NCBI GenBank assembly: GCA_963838375.1
Contig: CAWIQY010000019.1
Location: forward strand, 682,001 to 746,000
DNA: 64,000 nt
From: DVED01 sp963838375
Lineage (GTDB): Bacteria; Cyanobacteriota; Cyanobacteriia; Cyanobacteriales; Geitlerinemataceae
Reading direction: 5' to 3'
Under the pieces are notes generated by a model. The model was not told the origin of the DNA and made no database searches. It worked only from the letters and a program-made list of their open reading frames with translations. This document shows, piece by piece, positions 1 to 9,137 of the stretch. Every line of letters starts with the position of its first letter. Positions within the stretch are counted from its first letter, which is position 1. Made by a program: the position numbers and the translations under genes.

Positions 1-1076
1 GCCGGACAAGTTAGCTTCGTAGAGGATGGTTCGCGAGAAGTTGGATTTGACTAAATCGCAATTTCGCAAGTTGGCTTTGACCAAGTTGGCATCGCCCAAT
101 TCCGTCCAGCGTAAGTCGTTACCTGACAAATCGGCACAGGCAAGCATCACGCCTAAATCGATGACGCGCGTGCCATGAGCGCGATCTTCGGCATAGCCGC
201 CTTTGCCATCGAAAATCGGTCGTCCCAGATGTCGATCGCGCATCAGCGGTGTAAGTAATCTCGCTTGAGACAGAAATCGAATGATTTGGGCTTTTCCCGA
301 AGCATCGACACTGCTGAGGATGGCTGCGGTTCGACCTTCGGCAATGGCGCGTTCTTGGGCCAATCTTCCAGTAATCCTTCGTCGTTCAACGCCAAGTCAG
401 AGACGCCTTGGAAGTAGGAGTCGATGGTCTGTTGTTGGGTAATGCGGTTTTGTTGAATCGTCAGATCTCTAGAAATGACATATTGTTGCCATGCCACATA
501 GACGGCTATCACGGCAATCAAAATTTGACCGAGAGCACCGATGACTTCACCTAAAGCGCCAACCGCGTCCCAACTGACTTTGATCGATCGATGTCCCTGT
601 TGGTTGGAACTGCTGAGCATCAGTAAGCCAACCCCCGATGCCAGGATGCCTAAACCGGCAACGATTAACGATCGCCAAGGTTTGGGAATGAGTTCCTTCC
701 AAAGCTGGCTGGAACTGGGCCAGATGATGCCGAGAGAGATGACAAAAGCGACAAAAGCGCCGCTGAGTCCCATCCAGAGGCTATCGATGGCGAGTCCTAG
801 GATCATCAGCGCGATCGAACCGAAGACGACTGTCCCCAGGTTGAAGAGATCGAAGCCGATTTTGGGTGGGCGAATGGTGAGAGAGACGGGTTCGGAGGTG
901 GGCGTCAATTTGGAAACAGACTTCGATGGGGTTGGAGTTTTGACTTTTCCGTTGGTCACTGCGATTTTATCATCCTCATCAAAAGGATTGGCAATCCACT
1001 CAAGTTGGGGCGAAGGGGCATGGTTAGAAGATGAATTTCGAGAGTTGTTTTGAGAAGATTGAGGTGTTTTCGTCAT
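1..1076 (-). CDS. Pentapeptide-repeat membrane protein, 3' end outside window, frameshifted
   Basis: The N-terminal half has a polar, Ser/Asn-rich head followed by about four hydrophobic segments between residues 75 and 205 (counted from the chosen start), then a Gln-rich stretch. Beyond that, the 1-240 region on the same strand encodes A(D/N)L-type pentapeptide repeats (for example ADLSGNDLRW, ANLVKANLRN). The two parts are in different frames. The open frame runs to a stop at 243, but a sensible protein continues in another frame from about 357 (reading QERAIAEGRTAAIL, then RDRHLGRPIFDGKGG). One base missing from the G run at 357-359 explains this. I chose ATG at 1074-1076 because the 16 residues upstream look like leader noise. 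The role is unknown; such proteins are usually membrane-anchored scaffolds. The gene is cut by the left edge. Confidence 0.75.
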
Positions 1077-1190
1077 GTTTATGTCCGAAAAAGCCGAAAC
1101 GAATCCGTGCCGAGTCTCCTCCAAATTTTACCCGATCTCCCACGTTACAGTGACCCACGATCGACCAAAGTGCCAAAGTGCTAATAGTCT

Positions 1191-2117
1191 TTAAAGCACT
1201 TGTGCTCTCAACCAGGCAACCGGCAAACACAACAGTTTGCCCCTATTGGGAACGTAAGCCCGCTTGCTAAAAACGTCGTATCCATTGGCTTCGATCGAAT
1301 CCAAAATTTTGCTGTAAATCATCAGCGCCGACCACACGGGCCAGCGAGCATCGGGACTCAGACGGCTAATTCCTTTCTGGGATTCGGTAAAATACTTGCG
1401 TGCTCGATGAATTTGGAATTGCATGAGCGCGCGCCATCGATCGTCTACGACACCCCGAAACAAGTCTTCCTCCGTATACTCGAAGAGGGCTAACTCTTCT
1501 AAGGGCAGGTAAATGCGACCGCGTCGGGCATCTTCGCCGACATCGCGCAGGATATTCGTCAGTTGATTGGCAATTCCTAGAGCCACCGCTTCCTCTGTGG
1601 GATGCTGGGCAGATACCGACCAAGGGGCAGTAGACGATCGCGAATCGACTCCCATCACCGCTTCGGACATCAAGCCGACTGTTCCAGCGACCCGGTAACA
1701 GTAGAGATCGAGTTCTTCAAAGGTTTGATAGCGACTGCGGTAGAGATCCATCCGCTGTCCGGCAATCATGTCCCGAAACGGTTGAATCTCTATGGGAAAG
1801 CCTTGGAGGGTATCGACCAACGCGACATCGGTGTCGGTGAGGGGATGACCGGCAAACAGAGACTCTAGCTGACTTTCCCAGTCATCTAGAGTTTCTGGAG
1901 TGGTTTGGCTGGCTCCAGGACCGTCAACGAGTTCGTCTGTACGGCGACACCAGGTGTAAATCGCCCAAATGGCTCGGCGTTTTGCCTCTGCCATCAGCCG
2001 CGTACCCAAATAAAAGGTTTTGGAATACTTTGCCGTAATTTGACGGCACAGCTCGTAGGACTCCTCAGTTGAAACCAGCATTTTGACGGTAGGCGGGGAC
2101 TTAGGCAGTTGCAGCAT
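1191..2117 (-). CDS. crtB: Phytoene synthase
   Basis: Condenses two geranylgeranyl diphosphates to phytoene, the committed step of carotenoid synthesis. The 308-residue length is normal for the family. The first aspartate-rich motif DELVD is at residues 61-65 and the second, DVGED followed by ARRGRIYLP, at about 192-205; both bind the Mg-diphosphate. The gene follows crtP and overlaps its end by 17 bases, so the two are probably cotranscribed and translationally coupled. An internal ATG at residue 13 (MLVSTEESYELC) is an equally plausible start and would place the start 20 bases beyond the crtP stop. crtP-crtB order is conserved in cyanobacteria. A weak stem (AAGTGC/GCACTT) covers the stop codon and may help termination. 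Confidence 0.96.
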   Translation of the reverse strand: MLQLPKSPPTVKMLVSTEESYELCRQITAKYSKTFYLGTRLMAEAKRRAIWAIYTWCRRTDELVDGPGASQTTPETLDDWESQLESLFAGHPLTDTDVALVDTLQGFPIEIQPFRDMIAGQRMDLYRSRYQTFEELDLYCYRVAGTVGLMSEAVMGVDSRSSTAPWSVSAQHPTEEAVALGIANQLTNILRDVGEDARRGRIYLPLEELALFEYTEEDLFRGVVDDRWRALMQFQIHRARKYFTESQKGISRLSPDARWPVWSALMIYSKILDSIEANGYDVFSKRAYVPNRGKLLCLPVAWLRAQVL

Positions 2118-3546
2118 TCGTTGCCAAAGGAGAGTCTATAGATTGAGATGCGGTCGCGGCCGCATTCGGAGTCGGGTGGGCGGTTGCGATCGCCTGGGCG
2201 GTCAGTTTCCCGGAGAGTACAGCCCCTTCCATACTGGCAAGGTATGGTTGCATTGTGAAGTCCCCAGTTAAATAAAAATTCTCAATGGGGGTCACTTGAG
2301 AAGGACGGTACTGCTGACGACCCGGTGTCGCTTCGTACACCGATCGGGGAGTCTTGACCACATGAAATTTTATCAGCTTTGCGGGCGTTTCTCCTCCAAA
2401 ATGGTTGGGAAACAACTTTTCTAGCTCGATCAGGGTCGCCGAAACGATCTCGTCGTCGGACTTAGAAATCCAGTCTTTTGCAGGTGCTAACACCAGTTCC
2501 AGCATGGATTTATGGGGATCGGCATAGGCTTTGCAAGTGTTGCTCATATCGGCGTAGACACTCAGCAAAGGCGATCTCGAAAATAATAGGTGGTCGATCT
2601 CGGTGAGTTTGCGATCGAACCACAAATGGACGTTAATTACGGGGACGCCTTCGAGTCCGTTGAGCTTTTGGAAGTAGTCCAGTTGCCGCCAGGGTTTTGG
2701 GAGTAACACCTTTAGAGGATCGACGGGAATTGCCGAAACATAGAGATCTGCGGTGAGTTCTTCGTCGGGAGCCCCATCTAATCCCCGCAGCAAAAACTTT
2801 TGGACTTTGCCATTTTCATCGAGTTGAATTTCTTTAATCGGCGCATTCAGCCGGACTTCGCCTCCGCGAGCGGTAATATAATCAACCAGGGGTTGGCAGA
2901 GTCGTTCGGTGGGCGAGCCATCGAGAAATGCCATTTTCGATCCTTCTTTTTCTTGTAAGAAGCGATTGAGGGCAGTCAGGACAACCGTTGCCGAAAGACG
3001 ATCGGGATTGATAAAATTAAGCGCCTTCGACATGGCGATAAAGACTTCCTTTTCCACCCGCTCTGGCACATTTTGACGTTTCAGCCATTCGGAAAAGGAA
3101 TACTTATCCATTTCTTCGACGTATTTCTGACCCTTGAGCATCGCCGGAATCAAGCCGATGCCGAAGCGAATTTTCTCGGGCCACGTCAGCATATCATTAT
3201 TCCGGAGAATGGCGATCATACCGTTAATGGGGGCAGGCAAGTCCGGAAAATCAAACCGGGAATAAGTTCCGGGTTTTTCGGGTTGATTGAAGATCATAGT
3301 GTGTTCTTTCCACTGAAGCCGATCTTCGATCTCCAATTCCTTAAAAAGCCGTAGCATATTCGGGTAAGCGCCGAAGAAAATATGCAGCCCGGTTTCGTAC
3401 CAGTCGCCCTCTTCATCTTGCCAAGCTGCAACCTTACCACCTAAAACATCCCGACGTTCGAGGACGATGGGAGTATAGCCTAAGTCGGTCAGGTCTTTCG
3501 CGCAAGAAAGTCCTGCTAAGCCGGCTCCCGCGATCGCTACCTTCAT
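2101..3546 (-). CDS. crtP: 15-cis-phytoene desaturase (plant/cyanobacterial type)
   Basis: FAD-dependent desaturase that takes phytoene to zeta-carotene, membrane-associated and plastoquinone-linked in this family. It opens directly with the dinucleotide-binding fold AGAGLAGLSCAKDLTDLGY at about residues 6-24 and the second strand IVLERRDVLGGK. The C-terminal FAD signature region reads YLTGDFTMQPYLASMEGAVLSGK. The 481 residues fit CrtP rather than the unrelated bacterial CrtI. It is first in the crtP-crtB pair. The divergent region upstream (3547-3932) probably carries its promoter. Confidence 0.96.
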   Translation of the reverse strand: MKVAIAGAGLAGLSCAKDLTDLGYTPIVLERRDVLGGKVAAWQDEEGDWYETGLHIFFGAYPNMLRLFKELEIEDRLQWKEHTMIFNQPEKPGTYSRFDFPDLPAPINGMIAILRNNDMLTWPEKIRFGIGLIPAMLKGQKYVEEMDKYSFSEWLKRQNVPERVEKEVFIAMSKALNFINPDRLSATVVLTALNRFLQEKEGSKMAFLDGSPTERLCQPLVDYITARGGEVRLNAPIKEIQLDENGKVQKFLLRGLDGAPDEELTADLYVSAIPVDPLKVLLPKPWRQLDYFQKLNGLEGVPVINVHLWFDRKLTEIDHLLFSRSPLLSVYADMSNTCKAYADPHKSMLELVLAPAKDWISKSDDEIVSATLIELEKLFPNHFGGETPAKLIKFHVVKTPRSVYEATPGRQQYRPSQVTPIENFYLTGDFTMQPYLASMEGAVLSGKLTAQAIATAHPTPNAAATASQSIDSPLATNAATA

Positions 3547-3764
3547 GTAAATCGATTACCTTAATTCGTGCAAAAATTACTTGATTTTCATTATACGTTG
3601 CATTTTGTTACATTTTGCAGGTCAGACTAAATCTCTTTACCGACAACTCGGACAAGGGGAGCTGCCCCGCAGTCTGTGCTAACCTAAAAAAAGCGATATA
3701 ATGAAAAATTTGGCAATGTTTGTCTCGAGTTTTTTCCGTTTTGATGCTCTTGAATGCCAGCAGC

Positions 3765-3834
3765 CGATCCGCCTAGATCTAGGCAGGCTGTAGCCGAGAT
3801 GGGAAACCCTCTCAAAGTGAGGATCGGCGGATCG
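3765..3834 (+). ncRNA. Candidate structured RNA leader upstream of the HisKA mini-ORF
   Basis: The gene-free stretch 3547-3932 holds a compact nest of inverted repeats. A 9-bp outer arm CGATCCGCC (3765-3773) pairs with GGCGGATCG (3826-3834). Inside it are a perfect 12-bp palindrome CCTAGATCTAGG (3772-3783, partly competing with the outer stem) and a small hairpin CCTC/GAGG (3808-3822) next to GGGAAACCC. The layout resembles a multi-helix RNA. I tried the sequence against riboswitch consensus motifs I know (ydaO, cobalamin, GEMM, glycine) and found no convincing match. The rest of 3547-3932 is A/T-rich and probably holds the crtP promoter on the other strand. Strand and transcription are inferred. 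Confidence 0.3.
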
Positions 3835-3932
3835 AACCCGTGACGATCGCCCTTGCCCAAACTCCTCTTCTTCGATCGACAGAGCCTTGTCTAGAGAAGA
3901 ATTTTCTAGTCCTAGCCACGAGTTAAACCAAC

Positions 3933-4169
3933 ATGATACCAGGCGGATCGTCCAGAGAACTGAGCGAACTCAAAGCCCGTTTTTACACTCTGATGTCTCA
4001 CGAATTTCGGACATCTTTAAATACGATTTTGATGTCGGTCGAGTTACTGGAAGTAGAAGACGGAGAACAAGAAGACGATCGATCGCACTACCACCAGCAA
4101 ATCAAACTCGCCGCCGAGCACATGAGAAATTTGCTCAATGAAGCTTTGGAAAATTTTAGTCCGGATTGA
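3933..4169 (+). CDS. Orphan HisKA (histidine-kinase dimerisation/phosphoacceptor) mini-protein
   Basis: A 78-residue ORF that is little more than one H-box. The segment FYTLMSHEFRTSLNTILMSV at residues 17-36 carries the phosphoacceptor His in SHEFR, followed by a second amphipathic helix ending near residue 70. The canonical H-box has EFRTPL; here Pro is replaced by Ser. There is no sensor domain and no HATPase domain, and an in-frame stop lies just upstream of the ATG, so this is not the middle of a longer ORF. It is either a remnant of a hybrid kinase or a free-standing phosphotransfer/dimerisation module. A candidate structured leader lies upstream. Confidence 0.55.
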   Translation: MIPGGSSRELSELKARFYTLMSHEFRTSLNTILMSVELLEVEDGEQEDDRSHYHQQIKLAAEHMRNLLNEALENFSPD

Positions 4170-4415
4170 AGGTAAAAGGCAGAGGGCATAAGAGTGGTAA
4201 TCCCATCCCCCTTATGCCCCCTGACCTTCTCACCTTCTGATTGCCCATCCCCCCTTCTGTTAGGCATAGCCAGAACCTTCTGAACTCCTGCAACTCCTGC
4301 AAATCCTGAACTCCTTGGAAAAATTGTGGATAAATATTAAGTAAATACAATATAAAGTAGTGTTAACGAACAGAATGGGGTTCGCTCGAATCCGCCAGGA
4401 GAGAACAGACAGATC

Positions 4416-6401
4416 ATGGGCAAGGTAGTTGGCATCGACTTGGGGACAACCAACTCGGTGGTCGCGGTGATGGAAGGAGGAAAACCATTAGCGATCGCCA
4501 ATTCTGAGGGGATGAGAACAACGCCCTCTGTGGTGGCTTTTAGTAAAGACGGCGATCGCTTGGTGGGCCAGATGGCGCGACGCCAATCCGTTCTCAATCC
4601 ACAAAACACGTTTTTTGGCGTGAAGCGCTTTATCGGTCGCCAGTACAACGAACTCAATCCGGCATCTAAGCGAGTTCCCTACACCATCCGCCAGGACGAA
4701 AGCGGTCGGACTGCCATCAAGTGTCCCCGTCTCCAACGGGACTTTGCTCCCGAAGAGGTGTCGGCAATGGTGCTGCGGAAGCTGGCTGATGAAGCCTGTC
4801 GCTACTTGGGAGAACCGGTAACCGGTGCGGTGATTACCGTCCCGGCTTACTTCAACGATGCCCAGCGGCAGGCAACCCGAGATGCCGGACGAATTGCCGG
4901 GTTGGATGTCAAGCGGATTATCAACGAACCGACAGCGGCATCCTTAGCCTATGGACTCGATCGTCAAGACAATCAAACCATTCTAGTGTTTGACTTGGGT
5001 GGTGGGACTTTTGATGTGTCGGTGTTGGATGTCGGGGATGGTGTATTTGAAGTCCGTGCCACATCCGGCGATTCCCAACTTGGCGGCAACGATTTCGATA
5101 AAAAAATTGTAGACTGGCTTGCCGAACAGTTCCTGGAGGCAGAGGGATTGGACTTGCGGCGCGATCGTCAAGCCCTACAACGCCTGATGGAAGCCGCAGA
5201 AAAGGCGAAAATCGAACTCAGCGGTGTTGGTGTCACCGATATTAATCTCCCCTTCATCACCGCCACCCCAGATGGTCCTAAGCACATCGAAACGCGGCTG
5301 ACGCGAGGTCAATTCGAGGCGATGTGCGATGATTTAGTCCGCCGATTGAAGTTGCCGGTCAAACAAGCCTTGATCGATTCGGGACTGACACCCCGACAGA
5401 TCGACGATGTGGTACTGGTGGGCGGTGCCAGCCGCATGCCGATGGTACAGCAACTCGTTCGCAGCATCATCGATCGAGAACCCAATCAAAATGTCAATCC
5501 CGATGAAGTGGTGGCGATCGGCGCCGCGATTCAGGCGGGTATCTTGGAAGGAGACGTGCAGGATATTCTTTTGTTGGACGTCACCCCCCTATCCGTGGGG
5601 TTAGAAACCGTGGGTGGCTTGATGAAGACCCTGATTCCGCGCAATACCACGATTCCTGTCCGACGATCGGATATTTTTTCCACTTCAGAAAACAACCAAA
5701 CTCAAGTCGAAATTAACGTCGTCCAAGGCGAACGAGATATGGCAGCGGATAATAAATCCTTGGGTCGCTTTCTGCTGGTGGGGATTCCTCCAGCACCCCG
5801 AGGAATTCCCCAGGTTCAAGTGTCTTTTGATGTCGATGCGTCCGGCATTCTCCAAGTCAGTGCCGTGGATAAAGCAACAGGTCGAGAACAAAGTGTCACC
5901 ATTCAAGGGACATCGACCCTGAGCCAACCCGAAATCGCTCAGGCAATTCGCCAAGCCGAGCAGTATGCTCATGTCGATCGCCTACGTCGGGAAAAGGTGG
6001 AACGACGCAACCGGGCAGAAGCCTTAGCGGCTAGAGCCGAACGGGAACTGCGAACCGTTGCTCTCGATTTCGGTCTACAATTTGCCCAAAGCAATCGCCG
6101 TCGCATTGATGCGTTAGTCGTGGAAGTGCGGGAGAGTTTGCGACGTAACGACGATCGGGGACTCGATTTAGCCACTTCTAGCTTGCAAGATGCGTTGTAC
6201 GAACTCAGTCGTGAAGTGTCTGAGTATTCCATGGATGGTGACGACGAGAATATCTTCACCACCCTGCGCCGCACCCTAACTGGAGATGATGACGATACTT
6301 ACGGTTTGGAAAAACGTCGATCGATGGAGAATACAACGTCTCGCCTGCCCCGCACCAATGCCTACAATGAAACCTGGGATGACGATGATGATTGGTTCTA
6401 A
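4416..6401 (+). CDS. dnaK: Hsp70 chaperone DnaK
   Basis: ATP-driven protein-folding chaperone. The start ATG follows an AGGAGA-type ribosome site. The ATPase domain is complete: GIDLGTTNSVVAV at residues 6-18, the second phosphate motif FDLGGGTFDVSVLD, and the adenosine motif VLVGGASRMPMV near residue 335. The substrate-binding domain has the usual DVTPLSVGLETVGGLM. The C-terminal lid is followed by an acidic, aromatic tail ending DDDDDWF instead of the usual EEVD-like or Gly-rich tail, so this is one of the several divergent cyanobacterial DnaKs (DnaK1-like is my guess). A dnaJ gene follows 81 bases downstream on the same strand. Confidence 0.96.
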   Translation: MGKVVGIDLGTTNSVVAVMEGGKPLAIANSEGMRTTPSVVAFSKDGDRLVGQMARRQSVLNPQNTFFGVKRFIGRQYNELNPASKRVPYTIRQDESGRTAIKCPRLQRDFAPEEVSAMVLRKLADEACRYLGEPVTGAVITVPAYFNDAQRQATRDAGRIAGLDVKRIINEPTAASLAYGLDRQDNQTILVFDLGGGTFDVSVLDVGDGVFEVRATSGDSQLGGNDFDKKIVDWLAEQFLEAEGLDLRRDRQALQRLMEAAEKAKIELSGVGVTDINLPFITATPDGPKHIETRLTRGQFEAMCDDLVRRLKLPVKQALIDSGLTPRQIDDVVLVGGASRMPMVQQLVRSIIDREPNQNVNPDEVVAIGAAIQAGILEGDVQDILLLDVTPLSVGLETVGGLMKTLIPRNTTIPVRRSDIFSTSENNQTQVEINVVQGERDMAADNKSLGRFLLVGIPPAPRGIPQVQVSFDVDASGILQVSAVDKATGREQSVTIQGTSTLSQPEIAQAIRQAEQYAHVDRLRREKVERRNRAEALAARAERELRTVALDFGLQFAQSNRRRIDALVVEVRESLRRNDDRGLDLATSSLQDALYELSREVSEYSMDGDDENIFTTLRRTLTGDDDDTYGLEKRRSMENTTSRLPRTNAYNETWDDDDDWF

Positions 6402-6482
6402 ACTCAGTGAGTTTTGATTCGGGTTCTTAGGAAAATGGGCGATCGATACGCCAGAAAAGAAATCTGAAATTAACGGACGACG

Positions 6483-7475
6483 ATGCAAAACTTTCGGGAC
6501 TACTATCAGATTCTGGACGTAACTCGGGATGCGCGGCCAGAGGAAATCAAACAAGTTTACCGCCGACTCGCTCGCCGATATCATCCGGATTTGAATCCCG
6601 GCAACAAAGCCGCAGAAGACAAGTTCAAGGAGATCGGCGAAGCCTACGAAGTGCTTTCCGACCCCAGCAAACGGGAACAATACGATCGATTCAGTCGATT
6701 TTGGCAGCAGAAAAATTCCGGACGCACAACCACTCCTAAACCGGGAAATGTCCGCTCCAGTGTTCGCAATGGCGCATCGTCCAATGCCCAATTCGAGCAG
6801 TATGCGACTTTTGAAAGCTTTCTGGATGATTTGCTCAATCGGCGCACGACGGTGGTCGATCGACCCCCGCCGCCACCGGGTTCTCGCATGCGGGTGGATA
6901 CACCCGACGCCTTTCGCCCGAAAACTACCAAAACTGCCTACACCATTCCGCGATCTTCGGCGCCTCGGGACATGGAAGCTCGCCTGACGTTACCCCTAGA
7001 AAAAGCTTATCTCGGTGGCAGGGAACGGATTCGTCTGGAGGATGGTCGATCGTTGGAGGTGAATTTGCCGACAGGAGTCATCGATGGACAGCGAATTCGC
7101 CTCAAGGGACAAGGCCCCAACGGCGGTGACTTGTTCTTGAAAATTTCCGTGGCATCTCATCCTTTTTTTCAGATTGAGGGAATAGATGTTTTCTGTCAGT
7201 TACCACTTTTACCCAGCGAAGCCGTATTGGGTGGAACGGTGGAAGTGCCCACGTTGGATGGCTGGGTGAAAATGAATTTGCCGGCTGGGGTAAAATCGGG
7301 TCAGCGGCTGCGTCTTTCGGGTAAAGGCTATGTTTCGTCGCGGGGAAAACGTGGCGATCAGCTTGTGGAAGTGCAAATTGTCGTTCCCGTGGAGTTGACT
7401 CCCCAGGAACGGGACTTGTATCAAAAATTGCGAGAGGTGGAAACGTTCAATCCCCGCAGAGATTTACCCGTTTAA
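6483..7475 (+). CDS. dnaJ: DnaJ-type co-chaperone lacking the zinc-finger domain
   Basis: Partner of the preceding DnaK. The J domain is at residues 5-70 with the HPD motif at 34-36. A low-complexity Ser/Asn/Pro linker follows (including five prolines near residue 129), then the two C-terminal beta-domains with LTLPLEKAYLGG and the conserved LPAGVKSGQRLRLSGKGY. There are no CXXCXGXG repeats, so this is a class II (CbpA-like) DnaJ of 330 residues. The close spacing to dnaK suggests an operon that also includes the small downstream gene. Confidence 0.93.
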   Translation: MQNFRDYYQILDVTRDARPEEIKQVYRRLARRYHPDLNPGNKAAEDKFKEIGEAYEVLSDPSKREQYDRFSRFWQQKNSGRTTTPKPGNVRSSVRNGASSNAQFEQYATFESFLDDLLNRRTTVVDRPPPPPGSRMRVDTPDAFRPKTTKTAYTIPRSSAPRDMEARLTLPLEKAYLGGRERIRLEDGRSLEVNLPTGVIDGQRIRLKGQGPNGGDLFLKISVASHPFFQIEGIDVFCQLPLLPSEAVLGGTVEVPTLDGWVKMNLPAGVKSGQRLRLSGKGYVSSRGKRGDQLVEVQIVVPVELTPQERDLYQKLREVETFNPRRDLPV

Positions 7476-7500
7476 ATCTAAATTTAAATAAGATATTTTC

Positions 7501-7956
7501 ATGAGCGATCGGATACGAGTCAAAGGTCTGGTTCAAAAAGGGTATGGGGTGGCATCTGGAAAATCTGGAGATCCTCGTTTTCCTCAAGGGACTCTAGAAA
7601 TGCAGAAACCTTTTTTCTTCGATCGAGGACTGAATCTAAATAAATATTTTTCTGGGACAATTAATCTTTCCATTTCTCCTCATACATACGATATTATCAA
7701 AGCTAAATATACATTCAGAAATATTCAATGGTCGCCCGAAGCTCCACCGGAAGATTTTTCATTTTTTGATTGCCGGATCGTACTAAATACAGGTGAATCG
7801 ATCGAAGGTTTAATTTACTATCCCCATCCGGAAACGAAGCCCGATCACTTTCAGTCTCCCGATATTCTTGAAATTCTGACACCTTTTATCGAGGGTTTAA
7901 AATACGGAGATGAACTAATCGTTGAGATCGATCGCCAACAGTTGACGATTGGCTAA
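7501..7956 (+). CDS. Small protein of unknown function with DUF120-like features
   Basis: A 151-residue soluble protein starting 25 bases after dnaJ, so probably the last gene of the dnaK-dnaJ operon. I do not recognise it by name. The pattern GLVQKGYGVASG near residue 10, then YFSGTINLSI near residue 48, and a C-terminal block GLIYYPHPETK...DILEILTPFIEG...GDELIVEI resembles the order of motifs in the archaeal CTP-dependent riboflavin kinase/DUF120 fold (Gly-rich start, PGTLNV, RPE...LEIIAP...GD.V.V). This is by eye and is an inference. It could instead be an unrelated cradle-loop barrel. Confidence 0.7.
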   Translation: MSDRIRVKGLVQKGYGVASGKSGDPRFPQGTLEMQKPFFFDRGLNLNKYFSGTINLSISPHTYDIIKAKYTFRNIQWSPEAPPEDFSFFDCRIVLNTGESIEGLIYYPHPETKPDHFQSPDILEILTPFIEGLKYGDELIVEIDRQQLTIG

Positions 7957-8022
7957 ATACGAGAATATTTCAGAACGATCGATCTTAAAATTAGCTCATC
8001 CCCATATTTTTTAGAATAACGA

Positions 8023-8949
8023 TTAATTAGTATTTTCCAAACTGGAAATTGCCGATTTCACCCAAGAACTCATGAGAGAATTCACCTCGCCAGGGATTTC
8101 ATCGTGAGGACAGTGTCCGGCATTGAGGTAATATTCTGTCAGTTGGGGATAGTATTGCCGAAACTTCGCTCCCCGTTCTCGTGCCTTTATCCACGGATCG
8201 CCTTCTCCCCACAACATCAATAAAGGACAGGTAAGTTGTTCTAAGAGTCGATCGACGGTTTCTCCTCGAGGGGTCTTGAAAATGGAGGCAAACACGCGAA
8301 AAGCACCCTTATCGCCCGATGGACGGTAGATTTCTTCTACTAATCGATCGGTCACTGCACTACGATCGACATACACTTTTTCTAAGGTTTTACGAATCAC
8401 CGATTTGCGGCGGGTATTTTGGAATACCAGAAAAGTTACCCAATCTTGCAAAAAGAGCGATCGAAATCCCCGAGAGAGTAATTTCCGAGTCGGTTTGGGT
8501 TCGGGTTTGGGTTCGCTGTCGCTAAAGGGTCCGGCACTGTTAATCAAAATCAAACCCTTCGCCGATTGAGAACGTTGCGCCGCCACGCACAACGATGCGT
8601 AACCGCCGAGAGAGTTGCCCGCCAGAACCGCAGGTTGACCGATGACTTCGGTGATGAAGTCGTGGAGTTGGTCGCGCCACAGTTCGCCGCTATATTGGAG
8701 ATTAGGTTTCGCCGATCGTCCAAATCCTAGCAAATCGATGGCAAATACCTGAAACTCTAGGCTTAATTCTTCTACATTTTTGCGCCAGTGGTCTGTAGAC
8801 GCGCCAAATCCGTGAACGAGGAGTAGGGGAGGATGTTGGGAACAATCTGACCCTGCTTGTACGTAATAGATCTCGTGTCCGCGCCAATTCCAGTATTGAC
8901 CGTCAATTGCCTTGGTTGAAGCTGTTGAAGCTGTGGTTGCTGTTTGCAC
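8023..8949 (-). CDS. Alpha/beta-fold hydrolase
   Basis: A 308-residue serine hydrolase. The oxyanion region is HGFGAS at residues 46-51, the nucleophile elbow GNSLGG puts the catalytic Ser at 113, and the C-terminal His is in NAGHCPHDEIP near residue 279. The acidic residue is probably in LWGEGDPW near residue 250. The cap region (about 140-220) is helical and basic. Related cyanobacterial and plastid hydrolases include many uncharacterised enzymes, so the substrate cannot be set. No signal peptide is seen. It stands alone, with a terminator of the upstream TPR gene about 100 bases before its start. Confidence 0.9.
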   Translation of the reverse strand: MQTATTASTASTKAIDGQYWNWRGHEIYYVQAGSDCSQHPPLLLVHGFGASTDHWRKNVEELSLEFQVFAIDLLGFGRSAKPNLQYSGELWRDQLHDFITEVIGQPAVLAGNSLGGYASLCVAAQRSQSAKGLILINSAGPFSDSEPKPEPKPTRKLLSRGFRSLFLQDWVTFLVFQNTRRKSVIRKTLEKVYVDRSAVTDRLVEEIYRPSGDKGAFRVFASIFKTPRGETVDRLLEQLTCPLLMLWGEGDPWIKARERGAKFRQYYPQLTEYYLNAGHCPHDEIPGEVNSLMSSWVKSAISSLENTN

Positions 8950-9049
8950 GATCGATTCTTAGAAAGATTGTTAACTTTTATTAACTATCTTACCGAAAAA
9001 CTGGGTTTAAAGCCAAGCCGTTCGCTTGGCGGCTTTGGATTATGCAAAA

Positions 9050-9100
9050 AGCCTGTGAGTTCATTGTTGCGGGAAGCCAAAGACCCAGAACTCACAGGCT
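9050..9100 (-). terminator. Rho-independent terminator of the TPR gene
   Basis: A perfect 13-bp inverted repeat: AGCCTGTGAGTTC at 9050-9062 and GAACTCACAGGCT at 9088-9100. On the minus strand it is followed by TTTTTGC. It sits 38 bases after the stop of the minus-strand TPR gene. A second nested hairpin (GCCAAGC/GCTTGGC, 9012-9030) lies just beyond. Confidence 0.8.
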
Positions 9101-9137
9101 GTAAGAGGAGCTAAGCACAACGGCTTAGGAACAAGGA

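Noticed and set aside
3700..3932. ydaO, cobalamin or c-di-GMP riboswitch
   Set aside because: Only short resemblances (GAACCCGT, GGGAAACC); the required conserved cores and their order are missing.
4337..4657. Minus-strand frame overlapping the dnaK start
   Set aside because: Shadow of the conserved DnaK N-terminus.
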